A stretch of 64,000 nucleotides of DNA. Source: Primula veris. Its lineage: Eukaryota > Streptophyta > Magnoliopsida > Ericales > Primulaceae. This document shows positions 58,451 through 64,000 of this stretch, piece by piece. The DNA lies in the NCBI GenBank assembly GCA_963682055.1, contig OY821745.1:2239501-2303500 (forward strand), in the 5' to 3' direction. The notes beneath the pieces are model-generated. The model was not told where the DNA came from and made no database searches. It saw nothing but the letters and a program-made list of their open reading frames with translations. Each line of letters starts with the position of its first letter. The stretch's first letter is position 1. A program made the translations under genes and the position numbers.

Positions 58451-59100
58451 AGCTTAATAGCTACAAATAAACAAAGCCTAAGTAGTTAGTAATGGGTTAA
58501 ATCCGAATAGTATAAATGCATATTTTCAGCTTCAATTAAGCCAACTTAATTGCAGGAGAGCTGCAATTAAATAAGCCCCTTTGGTTACTCTGGCATTTGA
58601 TGTTACAGCGTTAGTTTCTGTAGAATTTATTTATAATCTGATTTTCATGAGAGTTTAATTGGTTGGAGCTCTCAAGCTCAAGATTTACTTGCTTATCAGC
58701 TGGGATGCTGTGACTGCTCAGATTTAAGACGAGGTTTTGATCTTTTTATGGTCAAAGGCTCAAAGTTTTGAATTCTACTACTTGATTTTTATATCTCAAG
58801 CGTGTCCTAGTGCATTGACCGTTTTACTTATACAAATAGGTAGAATATAAGTTTAAATGTTTTAATGAGTTTTTGCTCCAACTTTTAAGCTTCATTTCAT
58901 CACAATGTTAGTTGCTCTGATAAAATGCTCTTCTTTTATTGTAGTAAGGTTTATAGGGGGAACACTCCAAAGGCTTTGTGTTTTTATTAGTTTTTGTATG
59001 GATTCCTAATATTTCGGAGTAGTGTAATATTTATCTTTTGTATAATCAGGTAACATCGTTGGTTCAAGAAATAATTATAACCCTCTGCTGCAAAACAAGT

Positions 59101-62100
59101 ATGGATATTGATGTGGGACCTCCCATCTCCCAACTTGATTCTCAGTATCAGAACAAGAAAAGGAGAGTTACTGTGGAAAATGTTGATACATATTCATCAT
59201 ATCGAGTTTTGAACGAAATATTTGCGTCACTGCCCTTATTGCAATCATCTGACTATTTCATTGAACCTAGCTTGAATGAATTAGCCACTCGAGAGCTTAT
59301 TGATCCCGGATATTGCACTCGCGTTAAAGATTTTACAGTGGGTCGACTTGGTTATGGATATGTGAGATTTATTGACAACACAGATATTAGATGGTTGGAT
59401 TTGGATAAAACCGTCAAGTTCAATAGACATGAGATAATCGTGTATGATAATGAGCATATTAAGCCCCAGGTTGGCCAAGGCCTTAACAAGCCAGCCGAAG
59501 TGACTTTGATAGTGAATATAAAATCAGTGAATGATGACGTGGGCTGTTTGAGAAAGATAGAGAAAAAGTTGAAGGAGATAGTAGAGAGACAAGGTGCCGA
59601 ATTTATTTCATTTGATCCAATTAACTGTGAATGGAAATTCTTGGTTCAACATTTTAGCAGGTTTGGTTTATCTGACGATGAGGAAGAGGATATAGTAATG
59701 GGCGATGGGAATATAGTATTGCAAGATAATGAAGATATGAATGTTGGTGAGGTCTCTGATATCGATGAGGAACCAACAATATTAGATACCTCTCTACTAT
59801 CGCATACACTCCCAGCTCATCTCGGGCTTGATCCTGTTAGGATGAAAGAGATGCGAATGATGATGTTTCCAGCTGAGGAAGAGGAGAGACAAGACTCAAT
59901 TGAGAGAAAAAATAACGAAAATACAAGGTCTCCTTTATTAAATTCTACAAAAAAATCAATTCAATTGGAACGAAAAACCCCTTTAGCTTTGCTCGAGTAT
60001 AGACCAAACAATGTTAATTCAAGCTCTTCCGGTAATATTTTAATGGCTCAACAAAATAAGGGTTTATCTGTTAAGGCTACAAGAGTTGAGGGGTTTAAAC
60101 TCGAACTCAAACACGTAACACCCATCTCGAACAATCACTCCAATAATATTGTTGATGCGGCTTTGTTTATGGGTAGGTCATTTCGTGTAGGGTGGGGTCC
60201 TAACGGTACGCTTGTTCATACAGGTGCACCTGTGGGGTCCACTGGTTCTCCAGGGGTATTATCGTCCGTTGTCAATCTGGAGAAAGTTGCGATTGATAAT
60301 ACAGTGAGAGATGAAAACGGTAAAGTAAGTGAAGAACTTATTACTTGTTTCGAATCAACATTAAATTTCCATAAAGAAATAAATCACACAGAAAAAGAAG
60401 TGTCTTTTGGGTCGTTTAAAATAAAGCTTTTAGAGGTTGTATCTGATCGGACGATGTTATCTGAGATTTGTCGGAGTTATATTGATATCATCGAGCATAA
60501 GCTCGATAACCCTGGATTAGCTACTTCTTCTCGTTTGGGTTTGTTTCACCAAGCCATGGTATGGGAATTAATAAGGGTTCTTTTTTCTGAAAGAAAATCT
60601 GAGAAATTAGACTCTAACAATGATGAAGAAACAATGGATGATAATAAATATGATTCTCTAGAGCCTGACAAAGAAGCACTTCCTTTGATTAGAAGAGCAC
60701 ACTTTAGCAAGTGGCTGCAGGAGTATGTGTGCCATAGAGTACAAGAAGACGTGAGTTCTTTAAATGATTCAAACTATTTAAACCACATTTTCTTACTGCT
60801 GACCGGGCGCCAACTGAACTCTGCTACTGATCTGGCAGTTTCAAAAGGTGATGTGAGATTGGCTTGTTTAATAAGCCAAGCTGGTGGATCGACAATAAAT
60901 CGTTCTGATATTGCGAAACAGCTTTGTTTATGGAAAACACATGGCATGGATTTTAAGTTTATCGAACCTGAGCGAATAAGAATTTATGAGTTACTTGCGG
61001 GCAATATTGAAGGTGCTTTAGAAGGGATAAATATCGATTGGAAAAGGTTTTTGGGTTTGTTAATGTGGTACCATCTTCCACCGACAACTCCGTTACCTGT
61101 TATTTTTCACACTTATAAGCAGCTTGTTTGTGATGGAAAAGCTCCGTGTCCGGTTCCTATTTACATCGACGAATCAGTAGACGAGGCTGTGGATCAAAAT
61201 GTAAAAGAACGTTTTGACCTGATGTATTATCTTATGATGCTACACGCAAGTGAGTATGGCGACAGTTTTGGCGATTTAAAAACAATGTTTACTTCGTATT
61301 CTTCTATAAACGATCCGCTTGATTATCATATGATTTGGCACCAAAAAACAGTATTAGAATCGCTTCATGTGTTTAGGTCTAATGATCTTCATGTTGTTGA
61401 TATGGGACTAATTTCTCAGCTGCTTTGCATGGGTCATTGTCACTGGGCTATATATGTTGCACTTCATATGCCAAATCGTGATGATTTTCCAAATATTCAT
61501 GGTATCGTAATTAGGGAAATTTTATCCCAATATTGTGAGATTTGGAGTACACAAGAACACCAGAGGCAGTTTATTGAGGAGTTGGGTATTCCTTCGGCAT
61601 GGTTGCATGAAGCTATGGTAATCTTTTTTTTTCCCTCTCTTAAATTAAGCCATGTTAGTACTGTGCTCCAATAATCAAAGTCTGTGATGTTCTAGGTTGT
61701 GTTTCAGGGGTTTTGCATATTTTTATATCTTCTGAATTTAGAGAATTATCCTGGAAAACTGCAGCTTTAGAAACCCAACTAAGTTACGAGTAATACTACA
61801 AAGTACAAAGTACAACCAGACAGAAATCATATCCGGAAACTCTACTCATACACTATATAGAAATGTACTATCGGATCATAAATATGTAGACCTGCAATGA
61901 GATTTTGCTCTCCAAACTAATCCAAAATAGTTGGGTAAAACTTTCGGGATACTAAAGCATTTCTTTTAGGTTATTTCCACTGGTCTCAATCTAATTTGTT
62001 ATGAAATCATCCTGACATGAGAACAATGATGCTTTTAAAGTTGTATTAATGTTAGTTCAATTAAGTGCGAATAAGAGGCATAAACTAAAAACGAAAATGC

Positions 62101-62398
62101 TTGTAATATACCAAACCCGCTTGTAGTTAATATTGGCTTTGGTGCTATATTTCATTATTTCTTGACCGAACCCGTCGTTATGCTATAATTAGATGACTAC
62201 GTTGTCTTAATGGCAATTAGTGTTATTTTTTAATATGTTGAGGCATAAGTTAATCTTATTTCTTGTAAGTGCAGGCGGTTTATTTCAATTACTTTGGTGA
62301 TCTGTCAAAGGCTCTTGAAAATTTCATTGAATGTGGAAGCTGGCAAAAGGCACACACCATTTTTATAACTTCAGTTGCTCATTCTCTATTTTTATCAG
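59101..62398 (+). CDS. NUP96: Nucleoporin NUP96 (MOS3/SAR3), 3' part beyond the window
   Basis: Two exons join in frame, 59101-61617 (839 codons) and 62275-62398, encoding the first 880 residues. The reading frame is left in phase 1 at a GT donor, so further exons follow; none is recognised up to 64000. Residues about 70-186 form the autoproteolytic domain known from Nup98: RVKDFTVGRLGYGYVRF, EIIVYDNEHIKPQVGQGLN, then the cleavage tripeptide in KFLVQHFSRFG (H184-F185-S186). An acidic linker follows, then PAHLGLDPVRMKEMRMMMFP and the helical NUP96 domain (about 480-880). NUP96 is a scaffold subunit of the Nup107-160 complex of the nuclear pore. In Arabidopsis it is needed for mRNA export, auxin response and immunity. 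The frame is open further upstream (from 59038) but without ATG; M at 59101 starts MDIDVGPP, as expected for the family. Confidence 0.92.
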
Positions 62399-63125
62399 GT
62401 AAAATTCCTTGGCTGTAACTAATATATTATCCATTTAAACTGTATCACTAATAAAGCTATTCTCTGCATGTTACTCGTTAATCCCTTTGGGATCAAGAAT
62501 ATCTAACACTTTTTTTGATAAATTGCCCCATTATTCACTCTCGGTTACCCTGTTCTGTTTTTTCTGATAGAAAGATGCTTCTATTTGGAAACCAGATACG
62601 CTTTTGTAGAAATGTATGTATAGATGAGTGTTAGCTTTGGTCTTCATGAGTTATTCTTTTTTTGATAATTTGAGACAAACCCGAATCAAATATCAAACAA
62701 CCTCACAACTTAGTGATAAAATAATCAACAGTAAACCTTGCGAGAAATTTTCTTTTATATTCAAAGTTTTAGATGATTACAAAATAGTTGATATGATTTT
62801 GAAAACTTATCCAGGCTGCTACTTCTACTGCCGTTCTGCCAAGCTACTTAAAACAAAGTTACTATTGTTTTTCTCACGCCTTTCTTCTGAACTAGTTAGA
62901 TTTTTGGAATTTGCAAAGTAGATCCCTGAGTATGCATACTTCGCACTGAACGCCTAAGGATTCCAATTTCTGACAATTGATTCCTCAAACCCTTGTTTGC
63001 ATCTTCTCGTCTTTCCATATGTATGTAAATCAAATCGTTGGCTTAGGGTGTGTTGGGTTCACTACAGTCTACAGATTTGCTTTGAGGTTGGTATTATGAC
63101 GTGCTACAAAATCTTTTACATATTT

Positions 63126-63141
63126 ACACACACACACACAC

Positions 63142-63216
<75 letters not shown>
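63126..63216. repeat. Compound (CA)n-(TA)n microsatellite
   Basis: A CA run of about 17 bases followed after ATATACA by about 68 bases of TA. It lies in a NUP96 intron and is likely length-variable and hard to assemble. Confidence 0.95.
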
Positions 63217-63220
<4 letters not shown>

Positions 63221-63277
63221 GAAACAGTGGGTGTGCTGGAATATTGAACCTCTGCTTCTATTTTCTAGGTTCACACA

Positions 63278-63431
63278 CTCATTTAACGTACTTAAATAGA
63301 AAACACACAAGTAGAAATGACTTTATATGACAAAATTGTTACTGCCACAAGATATACTTGTCAAGATTATATTCACGTACACTTCTGCATCATTACTATT
63401 TATACGTGAACTTGACAAACAAGATTAATTT
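63278..63431 (+). repeat. 155-bp repeat, second copy, in NUP96 intron
   Basis: CTCATTTAACGTACTTAAAT, AGAAAACACACAAGTA, TTATATTCACGTACACTT and CGTGAACTTGACAAACAAG align without large gaps to 51628-51783. Neither copy shows terminal inverted repeats or an obvious target duplication. Confidence 0.8.
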
Positions 63432-64000
63432 CTATAAAATCTAGATGTTTCAAAGGGATTGTGATAGAATTCAGTCACTTGTCTACGTACTTCAAAAACT
63501 CAATGAGAGAATTAAAAAAACCAATTTTAATTTGTGAATTTTACCGTTTTTAGGAACAAAAGGAGGACCTAATTCTCCAAGCAAGCAAGTGGGGCCTCAT
63601 CTCTTAGTAGGGCCCACCAGTTTGGGGAATTTGCATTGTAGAACTTGTAAATTTAGGAAAATTGATGATTGTACTCCATTATGTATTATCTACCAAACTG
63701 ATCAAATAATGAGTGGTCTGCACGTAAACTTTAGGAGCCACTGTGATTTACATTGATAAACTAACCAAATCAAAAAATATAGGAGTACTTAATTACTTAT
63801 CAACGAGCTTAAAAATAAAATCTGCATACAAGAAAATCACAAAATAATGGTTTAAACATTTCCTTATATATTTAGCGCATGTATTTCATATATAGTATTA
63901 TATATAACACTAAAGTTTATTATTTTCAATTTGATTCATATATTGGATGATAATTTAGATGTCTGAATCATATTTCGATTTAGTAAAAAAAAATTAAAAA

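Larger units (their letters stand above)
62399..64000. other. NUP96 intron (to window edge)
   Basis: After the donor at 62398/62399 no segment matches the remaining NUP96 C-terminus. The frame at 62628-62921 has no family resemblance and no suitable splice sites. The stretch holds the TA microsatellite and the repeat shared with the SHINE-gene intron, so it reads as one long intron. Confidence 0.5.

Noticed and set aside
59038..59100. Extended N-terminus for NUP96 from 59038
   Set aside because: The extension begins with TTG, not ATG, and crosses a likely splice acceptor at 59049. The family-like start MDIDVGPP is at 59101.
62570..62612. Segment after a TGATAG acceptor encoding DASIWKPD as the next NUP96 exon
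   Set aside because: In the required phase it reads ERCFYLETRYAF and stops soon after. The SIW resemblance is in another frame.
62628..62921. 97-codon frame after NUP96 exon 2 as the next exon
   Set aside because: No resemblance to NUP96, no acceptor in the required phase, and it is AT-rich like the surrounding intron.
1..64000. tRNA, rRNA or snoRNA genes
   Set aside because: I looked for tRNA-like B-box words and cloverleaf arms and for rRNA-like conserved stretches and saw none that I could defend. A covariance-model scan would be decisive.

Overview
This is AT-rich nuclear DNA from a flowering plant, almost certainly a eudicot. Split genes follow GT-AG rules with plant-like introns. All recognisable proteins are plant families (AP2/ERF factors, a receptor-like kinase, NUP96). 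The spaces between genes are filled with Stowaway, hAT, MULE and CACTA-type non-autonomous elements. Nothing visible fixes the family or species.

Six protein-coding genes can be built exon by exon with every reading phase closing. In order they are: (1) a nine-exon minus-strand multi-pass membrane protein, 524 aa (1087-5856); (2) an intronless AP2/ERF factor with a C-terminal EAR-type motif, 318 aa (15244-16200); (3) a five-exon minus-strand uncharacterised plant protein, 235 aa (21150-27662); (4) a six-exon mitochondrial ribosomal protein uS15m, 418 aa (31876-39724); (5) a ten-exon receptor-like kinase, 449 aa, whose DFG aspartate is alanine (40847-43746); (6) a two-exon SHINE/WIN1-type ERF, 170 aa, minus strand (51086-51953). 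A seventh, NUP96 (MOS3/SAR3), starts at 59101 and runs off the right edge. From memory, the order membrane protein, ERF, unknown protein, S15, kinase, NUP96 matches the Arabidopsis chromosome 1 segment At1g80540 to At1g80680. That would make this an ancestral collinear block with a SHINE-type gene lying inside it here.

The rest is repeat-rich. Well-delimited elements include a 792-bp fold-back element with a 10-bp target duplication (10118-10909), a 484-bp hAT-like element with a perfect 8-bp duplication (44822-45305), a 441-bp hAT-like element inserted into a copy of a local duplication (28878-29318), and two Stowaway MITEs with TA duplications (24913-25153, 38940-39175). There are also two large palindromes built from a short GGTACC-containing unit (45768-46789, 48397-49175), several CACTA-like ends, three copies of a CGGTTT-rich repeat, and candidate LTR and LINE fragments.

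The most unusual structure is in uS15m intron 1 (32203-34735): about 14 tandem copies of a roughly 175-bp unit. Each copy carries, or once carried, a branch-point-like CTGAAAT, a pyrimidine tract and CAG directly joined to GTA. It is therefore a 3' splice site fused to a 5' splice site, duplicating the real exon 1 boundary. This is the architecture of recursive (zero-length exon) splicing or of serial exonisation, and is the best candidate here for something undescribed. Tandem arrays also occupy the first introns of the unknown-protein gene and of NUP96.
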